64,000 bases of DNA from Desulfitibacter alkalitolerans DSM 16504 (GTDB taxonomy: Bacteria > Bacillota > DSM-16504 > Desulfitibacterales > Desulfitibacteraceae). Within the stretch, counting starts at the first letter, position 1. The number at the start of each line of letters is the position of its first letter. Location of the stretch: the NCBI RefSeq assembly GCF_000620305.1, contig NZ_KK211102.1, positions 84,504 through 148,503 of the forward strand. Direction: 5' to 3'. Shown here in pieces: positions 9,285-17,652 of this stretch. The position numbers and the translations under genes are program-made. Below the pieces are notes generated by a model. It had not been told where the DNA came from and did not search any database. It saw only the letters and a list, made by a program, of their open reading frames with translations.

Positions 9285-9575
9285 TTAATTACTCAAATCC
9301 CCTCTACCCCTCTGGCTCAATACATTGTGCACATGAACATGCTCGCCCATGGATATATCTTCCGTTGTTACTCCAATTTCCTCTCCATATTTATATACTG
9401 GGCTTCCCTTTTTAATGTCTTTTATTGCCACCTTATGCCCAAACTTAATGTCTGCTTGAAGGGTAATAATAAATGCTTCGCTGCCTGTTTCAACTGCAAT
9501 TTCCTGACCCTTTTGCAAATCTACTGTAGCTGTAGCCACATTATCCTTTGGATTTATAACAATTAATTGCTGCAT
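9285..9575 (-). CDS. UxaA-family lyase, small (SAF-domain) subunit
   Basis: 96 residues, a stand-alone SAF domain. It contains DNVATATVDLQKGQEI and a C-terminal GEHVHVHNVLSQRG, where the HVHN motif is the family hallmark and is thought to position metal or substrate. It corresponds to the N-terminal domain of full-length altronate dehydratase and to SuyA. It directly precedes the large subunit gene and follows the IclR gene by 11 bp, so the three are probably cotranscribed. Confidence 0.85.
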   Translation of the reverse strand: MQQLIVINPKDNVATATVDLQKGQEIAVETGSEAFIITLQADIKFGHKVAIKDIKKGSPVYKYGEEIGVTTEDISMGEHVHVHNVLSQRGRGDLSN

Positions 9576-9586
9576 TATTCCACCCC

Positions 9587-10399
9587 CTACAAAACCTGTT
9601 TATCATCTAAAAATGCTTCATTTTTATATCCTAATTCCCTGGAAATAGCCATGGCAGTGCTCTTAACTTCTTCAACTATTTCATTAAATTTCTGCCCTAT
9701 TATTTTTGCTGTTGGCCCAGACACACTTATAGCTGCCTTAACCCTGCCATAATTATCAAAGATTGGCGCCGCTACACAACTTACTCCACTAATTAACTCT
9801 TCATTATCCAAAGCATAGCCTTTTGCCCTGATTATTTCTAATTCTTTTACTAACTCTTCAATATTTGTTATAGTTTTATTTGTATAACGGGGCATGCCTC
9901 TTTTTTCAACTATGCTTCTTGCTTCATGGGTTGGCATATATGCCAGCAATGCCTTGCCTACTCCTGTACAGTGAGTTGGCATTCTCATTCCAACCTGTGT
10001 CACTACCCTTAATGAAATACGGTGCCATTCCCTTTTATCAATGTAGAGCACTTCATTGCTGTCCAAAATAACAAGGTGTACCGTCTCCCCCAAATGCTCA
10101 AGCAGCCTTTGTATGTGAGGTGATGCAACTGTTCTTACATCCCAATTATGAGAGACTATGGTTCCCAGTTCAAAAAGACGTATTCCTAGTCTATACTTGC
10201 CATTAAAGGGCGACTGCTCTACATAGTGATAGTCTCTTAATGTTGACAGCAGCCCATGAACTGTGCTTTTTGGAAGCCCTAACTGATTAGTTATTTCCCC
10301 AAGGGCCATCTCTCTATTTGCTGATGCTAAAATGTCAAGTATTTTTGCGGCCCTGGCCACAGATTGTATTTGGTTATTTTTACGTACATCAGCAACCAT
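9587..10399 (-). CDS. IclR-family transcriptional regulator
   Basis: 270 residues from the ATG at 10399; a GTG 21 bp upstream is possible but has no ribosome binding site. The N-terminal winged helix contains QSVARAAKILDILAS and LPKSTVHGLLSTL. The C-terminal GAF-like ligand domain contains HCTGVGKALLAYMP and the signature around GVSCVAAPIFD. IclR proteins of this type sense aromatic or sugar-derived acids. It is the first gene of the UxaA-TRAP-LarA-PanB-IlvD series and probably regulates it and itself through the inverted repeat at 10457-10475. Confidence 0.92.
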   Translation of the reverse strand: MVADVRKNNQIQSVARAAKILDILASANREMALGEITNQLGLPKSTVHGLLSTLRDYHYVEQSPFNGKYRLGIRLFELGTIVSHNWDVRTVASPHIQRLLEHLGETVHLVILDSNEVLYIDKREWHRISLRVVTQVGMRMPTHCTGVGKALLAYMPTHEARSIVEKRGMPRYTNKTITNIEELVKELEIIRAKGYALDNEELISGVSCVAAPIFDNYGRVKAAISVSGPTAKIIGQKFNEIVEEVKSTAMAISRELGYKNEAFLDDKQVL

Positions 10400-10707
10400 G
10401 TCTTTTATACAGCCCCTCACTCAAAAATTCTTAAAACCCCCAAAAACAACATGAGTGTAACATGTACCATGTTACGCTAAGGCGCTCCATTATCAAGAGC
10501 TTCCCTTCTTGCTTTGCCATTATTAACCGTGAAGTTACCAGTATTGAAATAACTTGACTTATATTCTAAATATTCAAACCTTTTAAGACCACTATTTATT
10601 ACACTTTTATTAGTTGTATCTTTTCGACATTAGTTTGTTTATTCCTGCAGGAAATGTTCGGCAATATCGAATTGTGTTCGGTTATTTAGTCAGCAATGAC
10701 ACTAACT
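10400..10707. other. intergenic region between two iclR genes
   Basis: About 308 bp that hold the promoter region of the first IclR-led operon and its 19-bp operator-like palindrome (10457-10475). No open frame with a ribosome binding site was seen. The second IclR gene ends at 10708 and no clear terminator follows it, so read-through into this region is possible. Confidence 0.5.
10457..10475. promoter_or_regulatory. operator-like inverted repeat upstream of iclR
   Basis: GTAACATG-TAC-CATGTTAC, perfect 8-bp arms, 58 bp before the chosen IclR start. It shares GAGTNTAACATGTANCATGTTA with the site at 48-64, only two positions differing over 21 bp. Such conservation between distant promoters in an otherwise unrelated sequence supports a common binding protein. 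Confidence 0.65.
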
Positions 10708-11490
10708 TTATTTCTCCGGCAGCCATCCCATGCTCTTAGATATTGCCCTGCCCGCTTCCTGAACTGAATCCACCAGGCCCTTAATGGTTTCAACAGGAAA
10801 CTGAGAAGCAGACCCAGAGGCACTAATGGCAGCTATTATATTTCCTTTATAATTATATACTGGCACAGCTACACAGTTTAGGCCTAATTCAAGCTCCTCA
10901 AGATCCAGTGCATATCCTAAAGCTCTAGCCTTTTGCACCTGTTTTAGTAATTCATATAAATTATCTACCGTGTTGGGAGTTAATTTATTAAACTCGCTTT
11001 TGGACAGTGCTTTGATAATTTCTTCATCAGGGATTCCCCCAAGAAGTATTTTTCCAACAGCTGTGCAGTATAGAGGCACTCTCTTTCCAACCCGGGAGTA
11101 TCTAATCATGCCCTTGGGCGGCTCAACCTTGTCAATGTATATTGCTTCCCAGCCATCCATAACCACAAGGTGGACGGCAATCCCACAGGCTTCTGCAAGC
11201 TTTTCAATGTGTGCTCTAGCTCTATGCCTAATGTCCATATTTGCTGCTACCATATTGCCCAGTTCAAATAGCTTTAGTCCTAATCTATATTTACCGGTAC
11301 TTTCATTTTTTTCTACAAAACCTTCCCTTTCCAGGGTAAAGATTGACCTGTGCACAGTAGTCCGGTGGATACCTGTAATCTTACTTATTTCTAAAACTGA
11401 CAGTTCTTTTTTATTATAATCGAAGGCAGATAAAACCTTGACACCTTTAGCGAGAGAGTGTACAAAGTAGCCATCTAGTTTATTAGTCAA
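10708..11490 (-). CDS. IclR-family transcriptional regulator
   Basis: 260 residues starting at TTG, with GGAGG 9 nt before it. The helix-turn-helix includes ISKITGIHRTTVHRSIFTL; the ligand domain includes YCTAVGKILLGGIP and LGLNCVAVPVYN. It is clearly paralogous to the IclR at 9587-10399 (shared GKYRLGLKLFELGN-type stretch), so the two may sense related ligands. Its neighbours are the first IclR operon downstream and the Tct transporter genes upstream, the latter probably a separate unit because a terminator lies at 11687-11717. Confidence 0.92.
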   Translation of the reverse strand: MTNKLDGYFVHSLAKGVKVLSAFDYNKKELSVLEISKITGIHRTTVHRSIFTLEREGFVEKNESTGKYRLGLKLFELGNMVAANMDIRHRARAHIEKLAEACGIAVHLVVMDGWEAIYIDKVEPPKGMIRYSRVGKRVPLYCTAVGKILLGGIPDEEIIKALSKSEFNKLTPNTVDNLYELLKQVQKARALGYALDLEELELGLNCVAVPVYNYKGNIIAAISASGSASQFPVETIKGLVDSVQEAGRAISKSMGWLPEK

Positions 11491-11535
11491 AAGTGAATCC
11501 TCCCTGATTGATGCGACTATTTAGGCACTATGTTT

Positions 11536-11546
11536 CATGTTACATG
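11536..11546. promoter_or_regulatory. third copy of the CATGTAACATG operator core
   Basis: CATGTTACATG on the plus strand (CATGTAACATG on the coding strand of the IclR gene), 46 bp before its start. It matches the centre of the repeat at 48-64 exactly, but the outer bases are not kept, so it may be a weaker site. Confidence 0.45.
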
Positions 11547-11686
11547 GGCGAACATAAAGTTCAAACGCCTATATTATTCTATTTGATTCACAAATATCCT
11601 TTTTTATTTTTAAAATTTTTATAAATGTGCGAATTAATCCTAAATCTTAAATTAAGCCTGTTTTTTACCTGACCAGAGGCAGAAAA

Positions 11687-11717
11687 AAATCCAGCAAGCC
11701 TTAAGCCTACTGGATTT
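11687..11717 (-). terminator. intrinsic terminator after tctA
   Basis: AAATCCAG pairs with CTGGATTT across an imperfect inner stem built from GCTTAAGGC. On the minus strand the hairpin runs straight into a T-run, 29 bp after the tctA stop. The hairpin and its flank (AGGAGGAGGTTA on the plus strand) are closely repeated at 19736-19767, the end of the EutA-like operon. Confidence 0.75.
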
Positions 11718-11745
11718 CTATAAGGAGGAGGTTAAAAAAATTTCA

Positions 11746-13215
11746 TTAAATACTAGATTTTTTCTTAAACAATGGAGCACATATTGCTATAATTGCCAAA
11801 GTTAATAAAATAGCACTAATAGGCCTACTAAAGAATATTGTATAATCCCCATTTGCCATTTGCAGTGCACGGCGAAAATTAACTTCAGCTAAAGGTCCTA
11901 GAACTACACCCAGTATTATAGGTGGTAAGGGAAACTTGTTTTTTTCTAAGTAAAACCCAATAACCCCAAAAATTAACATTATCCAAATATCAAATATCGA
12001 ATTTCTTACAGAGTATGTTCCTATAATACATAAAACTAAAATAATTGGACCCATAACAGTATAAGGCACTCTCATGATTTGGGAAAATAATGAGATAAAT
12101 GGTTTGGAAAAAACTAAGATTAATAGATTTACCAAAAGCAAACCCATAAAAATACTATAGACCAAGTTTGGTTCTCTTACAATTAACATGGGTCCTGGCT
12201 GTAATCCATGAAGAATAAAAGCCCCTAAAATTACTGCTGTTGTGGCACTACCGGGGATTCCAAATGATAACAATGGAACCATAGCACCCATGGCTGCAGC
12301 ATTATTAGCGGATTCAGGAGCAGCAATCCCTTCAGGTATCCCTGTACCAAATTCTCTAGGGTTTTTTGACCACCGAACTGCTTCACTATAACTAAGCATA
12401 GCCGCTGTAGTTGCTCCAACCCCAGGAAGTATTCCTACAAAAACACCAAGGAGTGATGAACGGGCTATTGTACTAGCTATGCGCTTGAAAATTGAAAGAT
12501 CAAAAATTTTGGTTTGAACTTTCTTGAAAGTAAGTTTTATATTTTTTTCACCTGATTTTCTAAAAATTTCTGAAACGGCAAACAACCCAATTAGTACAGG
12601 TATAAGGTTAATACCTTGAATAAGATTTAAAGAGTTAAAGGTAAAACGCAAGGTTCCTGTAAGTGGATCCATTCCAATGGTCGCAATGAATAATCCAAAA
12701 AGTACACCAATTAGACCAAAGATTAGCTGTCCACCACTCAAAGAAGCTACAACACTTAATCCTAAAACTGCTAATGCAAAATATTCAGCAGAGGAGAACT
12801 TCAGTGCAAAAGATACTAATATCGGAGTTAGAAAAATTAGCATAACTACCCCGAAAGTTCCACCTGTTACAGAGCTAAATATTGCTGTTCCCAGTGCTCG
12901 CCCTGCATGCCCCTTTTGGGCCATTGGATAGCCATCAAATACTGTTGCAATAGCCTCTGGTGTGCCAGGTGTTCTAAACAAGATGGCACTTATCATTCCA
13001 GAGAAAACAGAAGCAGCATATATACCTGTCAACATTAAAAATGCAGAGACCTTATCCATACCATATGTTAAGGGTAATAATATAATTACGAGCATAGTTC
13101 CACTTATACCAGGTAACGCTCCCCCAAGAAAACCTATAGCAACTGCTAAAAAAAGATAGAATAAATGCAAAGGCTCTAAAACCGAGAGTAACCCATAAAA
13201 TAATCCTTCTAACAT
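11746..13215 (-). CDS. tctA: tripartite tricarboxylate transporter, TctA large permease
   Basis: 489 residues with about 11-12 membrane helices, matching TctA of the TTT family. The signature PGISGTMLVIILLPLTYGMD lies near residue 35, and a second PGVGATTAAMLSYSEA-like motif is near residue 265, the two halves of the internal repeat. It forms the ion-coupled channel for a carboxylate delivered by TctC. GGAGG precedes the start and tctB ends 37 bp upstream. Confidence 0.93.
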   Translation of the reverse strand: MLEGLFYGLLSVLEPLHLFYLFLAVAIGFLGGALPGISGTMLVIILLPLTYGMDKVSAFLMLTGIYAASVFSGMISAILFRTPGTPEAIATVFDGYPMAQKGHAGRALGTAIFSSVTGGTFGVVMLIFLTPILVSFALKFSSAEYFALAVLGLSVVASLSGGQLIFGLIGVLFGLFIATIGMDPLTGTLRFTFNSLNLIQGINLIPVLIGLFAVSEIFRKSGEKNIKLTFKKVQTKIFDLSIFKRIASTIARSSLLGVFVGILPGVGATTAAMLSYSEAVRWSKNPREFGTGIPEGIAAPESANNAAAMGAMVPLLSFGIPGSATTAVILGAFILHGLQPGPMLIVREPNLVYSIFMGLLLVNLLILVFSKPFISLFSQIMRVPYTVMGPIILVLCIIGTYSVRNSIFDIWIMLIFGVIGFYLEKNKFPLPPIILGVVLGPLAEVNFRRALQMANGDYTIFFSRPISAILLTLAIIAICAPLFKKKSSI

Positions 13216-13252
13216 TGTTTTCCTCCTCCATATTTTCTACATATATTTTCAT

Positions 13253-13777
13253 TTAATAAAACCATAAACTAATATTCCTGAAAATTCCAAATCCGCGAGG
13301 CAATGGAATTTCTAAAAAAATTGCAAAAACATAAATTACCCAAATACTACTTATCACAGTCATTAAAGTTAGATGAGTCCAACGTCTCATTCCCAGTACC
13401 CAGGCTGAAGACAGAATTAATAACGGCGTTGCAATTATAAATCCTATATAATTTATAAATAAGGCATATAAAAACAGTAATAAGATAATAATCCAATAAC
13501 GATTAGGATAAGCAATCTTTGATTCAACGAATTCCTTTTCTATTTCTCCTGACTCATCGGCCATAACCTCATCTTTTTTATTTTTTTCTACCTTATTTTT
13601 ATATGTTTGAACAAGTAACATTACACTAAGTATAAACATAAGACTTAAAATAGCAGTTGGCCAAAAACCGGGACCTAGTAGTCCAGCTGTTCGGGCGGCA
13701 GGAAATTTCAATGCATAAGGCAAAAATAATATTGGAAAAGCAATTGTGATAACTCCTATTATCCAATTAAAACTCAT
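13253..13777 (-). CDS. tctB: tripartite tricarboxylate transporter, TctB small permease
   Basis: 174 residues with four hydrophobic segments and a charged loop rich in Lys and Glu near residue 70, as in TctB proteins. TctB sequences diverge widely, so the call rests partly on its place between tctC and tctA. GGGAGG stands before the start. Confidence 0.8.
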   Translation of the reverse strand: MSFNWIIGVITIAFPILFLPYALKFPAARTAGLLGPGFWPTAILSLMFILSVMLLVQTYKNKVEKNKKDEVMADESGEIEKEFVESKIAYPNRYWIIILLLFLYALFINYIGFIIATPLLILSSAWVLGMRRWTHLTLMTVISSIWVIYVFAIFLEIPLPRGFGIFRNISLWFY

Positions 13778-13802
13778 AGCTTACCTCCCAATTAAGAATT
13801 TT

Positions 13803-13826
13803 GGAGATAAGCCTAAGCTTATCTCC
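13803..13826 (-). terminator. perfect 10-bp stem-loop after tctC
   Basis: GGAGATAAGC and GCTTATCTCC pair perfectly around a 4-nt loop, 29 bp after the tctC stop and before tctB. There is no strong U-run. Position and form match the hairpins after both dctP genes, pointing to differential expression of binding protein over permease. Confidence 0.65.
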
Positions 13827-13855
13827 TTTACCCACTCCTATAGCTGATGTAAATT

Positions 13856-14845
13856 CTATCTATTAAGTTCCTCAAGTACTGCCTTAAATTTAGCTATATC
13901 TTGTTCCAGTTTGGCAGTATATTCTGCTGAGCCCATCCAGCCTGGTCTCAGATGTAAGAAAGATTGTTTTTCATATTCTTTGTAAGTAGGTGTTTCCATT
14001 GCTTGTTTAATTGCACTTTCTAATTTTGCAATAATTTCAGATGGAGCATCAGCACGAATAGCAAGGGCCCTTTCTACACCAGTTGTTAAATCCCAACCAT
14101 ACTCTACAGTAGTTGGAACTTCTGGAAAATCTTCTAATCTTTTGTCATTAAATATTACAATTGGGATTACATCTCCACTTTCAATGTATGCTATGGCAGG
14201 GCCTATCTCTTCTATCATGGCATCAATATGACCACCTAAAAGCTCAGCATGCATTAAACCAGCCCCATCAATGGGTATATAGTTCAATTCAATGCCAGCC
14301 ATGTGCGCAAACATTGCTGCATGCACTTCGTCTACACCCATAGAACCTGTTCCACCAATTGTTATTTGGCCCGGGTTTGCTTTTGCTGCTGCAAGAAATT
14401 CATCCAGGTTCTTGAACCTGTCAGGCCTAACTTGTACAGCAAAAGTATCTGCCTGCACCCGGGCAATTGGAATTAGTTTGTCTAATCCATTTGGATTTGT
14501 CCCTGCTGCTGTTGTATAAGGGAATGAGGAAAATACCACAAGGGTGTACCCATCAGCTGGTGCCAGGGCAGCATTTTGTTTAGCTATTACACCTGCCCCT
14601 CCTGGTTGGTTAATAACTATAATGTTAACACCAAGGATTTTTTCCATTTCTTTAGCAATTGCACGGGCAAAAAGATCTGAGCCTCCTCCTGCACCATGTC
14701 CCACTAAGATTTCAATATTACGTGTGGGATAATTATCTGCAGGGTTTGAAGATACATCATTTTTCTCTTGTTGATTTCCACAAGCTGTTAAAACTAGACC
14801 TAGTATTAATACGAAAGACATTAAAACAAGCCAACTTTTTTTCAT
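13856..14845 (-). CDS. tctC: TctC/Bug-family substrate-binding lipoprotein
   Basis: 329 residues from the ATG at 14845, which has AGGAGGA before it; a longer frame exists but lacks a site. The signal peptide ends in a lipobox around LVLTACGN. The mature protein shows the Bug fold hallmarks GHGAGGGSDLFARAIA and NQPGGAGVIAKQNAA, the loops that cradle a carboxylate. It feeds the TctAB permease. Bug proteins bind di- and tricarboxylates, aromatic acids and nicotinate, so the ligand stays open. Confidence 0.92.
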   Translation of the reverse strand: MKKSWLVLMSFVLILGLVLTACGNQQEKNDVSSNPADNYPTRNIEILVGHGAGGGSDLFARAIAKEMEKILGVNIIVINQPGGAGVIAKQNAALAPADGYTLVVFSSFPYTTAAGTNPNGLDKLIPIARVQADTFAVQVRPDRFKNLDEFLAAAKANPGQITIGGTGSMGVDEVHAAMFAHMAGIELNYIPIDGAGLMHAELLGGHIDAMIEEIGPAIAYIESGDVIPIVIFNDKRLEDFPEVPTTVEYGWDLTTGVERALAIRADAPSEIIAKLESAIKQAMETPTYKEYEKQSFLHLRPGWMGSAEYTAKLEQDIAKFKAVLEELNR

Positions 14846-14923
14846 AAAAATCCTCCTCGTTTTAATAATTTTTGAATTTTCCATCTTCTCATGATAAAAA
14901 GAATAGAAAGAGCTTAATTCACC

Positions 14924-15937
14924 CTAACTATTTAAATTATTCTGGACCATTTTAACAGCTAATTTCATTGCTTGCATTTGGGCACCAGGGTTAGCTATTC
15001 CTCTTCCCACTATATCAAATGCTGTGCCATGGGCGGGGGTTGTTATTACTACAGGTAACCCTCCACTGATAGTTACTCCCTTATGAAACCCTAGTAATTT
15101 CATCCCCGTTTGTACTTGGTCATGGTACATTCCAACTAAACAGTCAATTGGATTGTTTTGCAATCTCAGGAAAATCGTATCTGCAGGATAGGGGCCAGCT
15201 ACATTTAATCCCTGTTGTTTAGCTTCATTAATAGCTGGGATAATTTCATCAATTTCTTCTCTCCCAATTAATCCTCCATCGCCTCCATGGGGATTTAATG
15301 CACATACAGCAATACTTGGATTTTTAAAACCAGCCCGTATTAAGTTGGCATTAGCAAATCTAATTATTTCACCAACTCTTTTCTTGCTAATTAACCCACT
15401 TACTTCTTTTATGGGTACATGGGAAGTTACACGGGTTACCCAAAGGTTTTCCATTACATTTATTTCTCCAAACCTTTCTAGACAATTAAACGTATCAGCA
15501 AAGAAGTGAATTTCATCATTAAAATCTAAACCACCCTTATGTAGTGCTTCCTTATTTACAGGGGCATATACTATTCCATCAAGTTTTTTATCCAAAGCCA
15601 ATTCCAGGGCATACTTTAATGTTTCCCCAGTTATTTTTCCAGACTTTTGAGAAATAGTACCCATTTGAATAGTATTAGGATCAATGTTTTTTAGGTCAAT
15701 CATCCAAATAGAAGCCTCATCAGTAATAATCTCATCAGTGGATTGGATTTTTTTATAAGGTATAGTTAGCCCAGCAATATCCTGACCCAGTTTGCATACT
15801 CTTTCGTCACCAATTAAAACCCAGACTGCCATTTGTCGTACTTCACTCACTTGAAGGGCTTTAATAATTAATTCAGGACCAATACCTGCTGTTTCTCCAA
15901 ATAGTAATCCCATAACTGGCTTTCTTCTTTGCCTCAT
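14924..15937 (-). CDS. PdxA-family NAD-dependent dehydrogenase
   Basis: 337 residues from the ATG at 15937 (GAGGGGGAAG upstream). PdxA proteins oxidise and decarboxylate 4-phospho-hydroxythreonine. The three metal-binding histidines of the family are visible in TRVTSHVPIKEV, ALNPHGGDGG and GMYHDQVQTGMK, and the closing HGTAFDIVGRG motif is intact. There is no pyridoxine gene and no four-carbon-acid kinase (DUF1537) beside it. A catabolic role is therefore likely: either a PdxA2-type enzyme on a phosphorylated sugar acid, or a TphB-like cis-dihydrodiol dehydrogenase. Its operon partners are a carboxylate transporter and two unrecognised proteins. Confidence 0.85.
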   Translation of the reverse strand: MRQRRKPVMGLLFGETAGIGPELIIKALQVSEVRQMAVWVLIGDERVCKLGQDIAGLTIPYKKIQSTDEIITDEASIWMIDLKNIDPNTIQMGTISQKSGKITGETLKYALELALDKKLDGIVYAPVNKEALHKGGLDFNDEIHFFADTFNCLERFGEINVMENLWVTRVTSHVPIKEVSGLISKKRVGEIIRFANANLIRAGFKNPSIAVCALNPHGGDGGLIGREEIDEIIPAINEAKQQGLNVAGPYPADTIFLRLQNNPIDCLVGMYHDQVQTGMKLLGFHKGVTISGGLPVVITTPAHGTAFDIVGRGIANPGAQMQAMKLAVKMVQNNLNS

Positions 15938-15985
15938 TATTCTTCCCCCTCTTACAGACATCCTCTACCCTGGTGCCACTTTATA

Positions 15986-16627
15986 TTAGCTTACCTCTTG
16001 AATATACTTGCTTAATTCTTTTAAGATTAGTGCAGCTCTTTCAATATTAAATATTCCACACATACATGGCTTTGCCAGTTCAAGGGCTGCATCTTCTGCT
16101 GAAATACTTCCATTTCGTACTCGCTTAATCATATATTCAACTAACTGGGCAGGAACCATAGCGTGACCACACATGGTGGTAACAGTTAAAATGTCCTCAG
16201 GGGGTAAAAGTTCAGTATTGCCCCACATTTTTAGTGAACGATTTTCTGTATGGAGCTTCAAGCCTGCTTTTCCACAACATTCTTTTACAGATTCAAAAAT
16301 CCCTTGAACAACTACAGATAATCCTAAGTCTGCCTCTTTTAGCGCCTTTAAGTAATTAACTAATTTCTCTTTATCACTAAAGCAAGCGGTTACAACAGCT
16401 CGATCTTCTATGGCATCTAAAAATTTTTCTCTGCTGCCATGCCACCATTCATTCCCTAATCTGGCATCTCCAACATTTACTGCTCCATGTTCAATGGCCA
16501 TTTCCAAAAATTTTCTTAGTTTTGGTCCGGAGCCAACGTGATTTATGTCTTTTGATGGCATACATAAAACTACAAAGTCCTGCTCTACGCCAAATCTTCC
16601 TCCAATACGATGTAGTGAATGTGTCAT
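15986..16627 (-). CDS. protein of unrecognised family, cysteine-containing, linked to PdxA
   Basis: 213 residues, soluble, no signal peptide or membrane segment. I do not recognise the family. It holds two short cysteine motifs in the C-terminal half, TTMCGHAMVP and KPCMCGIFN, plus CCGKAG; these could bind metal or a cofactor. The N-terminus has a GSGPKLRKFLE stretch and GDARLGNEWWHGSRE. It starts with AGGAGG 7 nt upstream, 29 bp after the ferredoxin-domain protein, and precedes pdxA. Constant pairing with that protein would argue for an enzyme complex that receives electrons from it. This is inference. Confidence 0.6.
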   Translation of the reverse strand: MTHSLHRIGGRFGVEQDFVVLCMPSKDINHVGSGPKLRKFLEMAIEHGAVNVGDARLGNEWWHGSREKFLDAIEDRAVVTACFSDKEKLVNYLKALKEADLGLSVVVQGIFESVKECCGKAGLKLHTENRSLKMWGNTELLPPEDILTVTTMCGHAMVPAQLVEYMIKRVRNGSISAEDAALELAKPCMCGIFNIERAALILKELSKYIQEVS

Positions 16628-16656
16628 AATTTAATCCTCCTGTATCTATTTTTATA

Positions 16657-17382
16657 TTATTTAGCTAATGCAAGGGGACGCCCAAGGCCTACATTATTTT
16701 TTGAGTTTGGCCGATATTCAACTCCTAGCTCATCTAGGATAGGTAATACTGGGTTATTCATATTTTCATCTAGTTTACTGGCTACACATAAGCTGAAAAC
16801 AGTGTTTATTTCTTCAGAAGCTTCTCTTAATTTTTCTATAATCTGCGGCAGTTTATCAAGGTCAGTTTTTATTTCAATAATTGCTGACAGGCACCTTTCT
16901 TGTAGTACTTCTTCTTTGAATTTACCTGTTTTTTTATCTTCAATTAGACTTGTAATTGGGTTTTGAGGCTCAAATTCGACATCTAATTCTGCTAATTTCA
17001 TGGCAACTTTTTCTACTTCCACTAGAAGAGTTGATACTCCATGTCTTCCCATTTCAACACCTATACCAACTTCACCAACACCAAATCTAGCTGTTACTTC
17101 ATTAGTTTTCATTTCTTCTGTACCACGGCCGGAAATTCCTGATTCTTCTGCAACTGCTAGTTCATCGCTCATTAAATTGCGAATAGTGCGAGGCCAAACA
17201 AGTTTTTGGCAATAGAGTGCATCTTCTTTACATCCGCTTTGGCGATAGCAATTGTAACACTCTACACATTTGTCCAGATCTACTTCATAATATTTTTTGC
17301 TCCTGTTTAAACTAATTGCATTCATTGGACAATAACGAGCACATTTACCACATTTACTGCATTTATCTCTTAAAATGATCAT
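16657..17382 (-). CDS. 2x[4Fe-4S] ferredoxin-domain protein of unrecognised family
   Basis: 241 residues. The first 60 hold a bacterial-type ferredoxin domain: CSKCGKCARYCP and CVECYNCYRQSGC, each able to carry a [4Fe-4S] cluster. The remaining 180 residues match no family I recognise. They include FGVGEVGIGVEMGRHG, rich in glycine, and a C-terminal PILDELGVEYRPNSKNN. It is the first gene of the operon that continues with the protein at 15986, the PdxA homologue and TctCBA. A strong AGGAGG precedes the start. The likely role is a redox partner or an iron-sulfur enzyme subunit. Confidence 0.65.
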   Translation of the reverse strand: MIILRDKCSKCGKCARYCPMNAISLNRSKKYYEVDLDKCVECYNCYRQSGCKEDALYCQKLVWPRTIRNLMSDELAVAEESGISGRGTEEMKTNEVTARFGVGEVGIGVEMGRHGVSTLLVEVEKVAMKLAELDVEFEPQNPITSLIEDKKTGKFKEEVLQERCLSAIIEIKTDLDKLPQIIEKLREASEEINTVFSLCVASKLDENMNNPVLPILDELGVEYRPNSKNNVGLGRPLALAK

Positions 17383-17572
17383 TTAAAAACCTCCTTGGTA
17401 ATATTGGTAAAGCATTCATGATAAAGATTTAAAACTGCAACCCGCCCTCCTTTCGCAATATTAGCAATATTTTAATTATTAAATTAAAGTCTAGTCACTA
17501 CCCCCTTTCGGTAAGTTTTTTTTGCAAAATAACAAATATAATGTAAATATATGTCTTAATTTATATTTTGTG

Positions 17573-17590
17573 GTGTATTTTTGTATACAT
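17573..17590. promoter_or_regulatory. GntR operator-like site 1
   Basis: GTGTATTTTTGTATACAT. It is identical over 18 bp to the copy at 17635-17652. It fits GTGTAT-N3-TGTAT, also found before the GntR gene and before the aldo/keto reductase gene. TGTATACA-like palindromes are typical targets of FadR-type GntR proteins. Confidence 0.65.
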
Positions 17591-17634
17591 TCAGAATTAA
17601 AAAATTACTTAACTTTTAAACAAAATAGGAGTTT

Positions 17635-17652
17635 GTGTATTTTTGTATACAT
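17635..17652. promoter_or_regulatory. GntR operator-like site 2
   Basis: Exact repeat of the 18-bp site at 17573, 62 bp away, about six helical turns. Two in-phase copies suggest cooperative binding or looping at this promoter. Confidence 0.65.

Noticed and set aside
8115-9575. Naming the split UxaA pair SuyAB (sulfolactate sulfo-lyase)
   Set aside because: The two-gene form fits, but no sulfolactate dehydrogenase, sulfite handling or sulfonate genes are adjacent, and PanB, IlvD and LarA point to another substrate.
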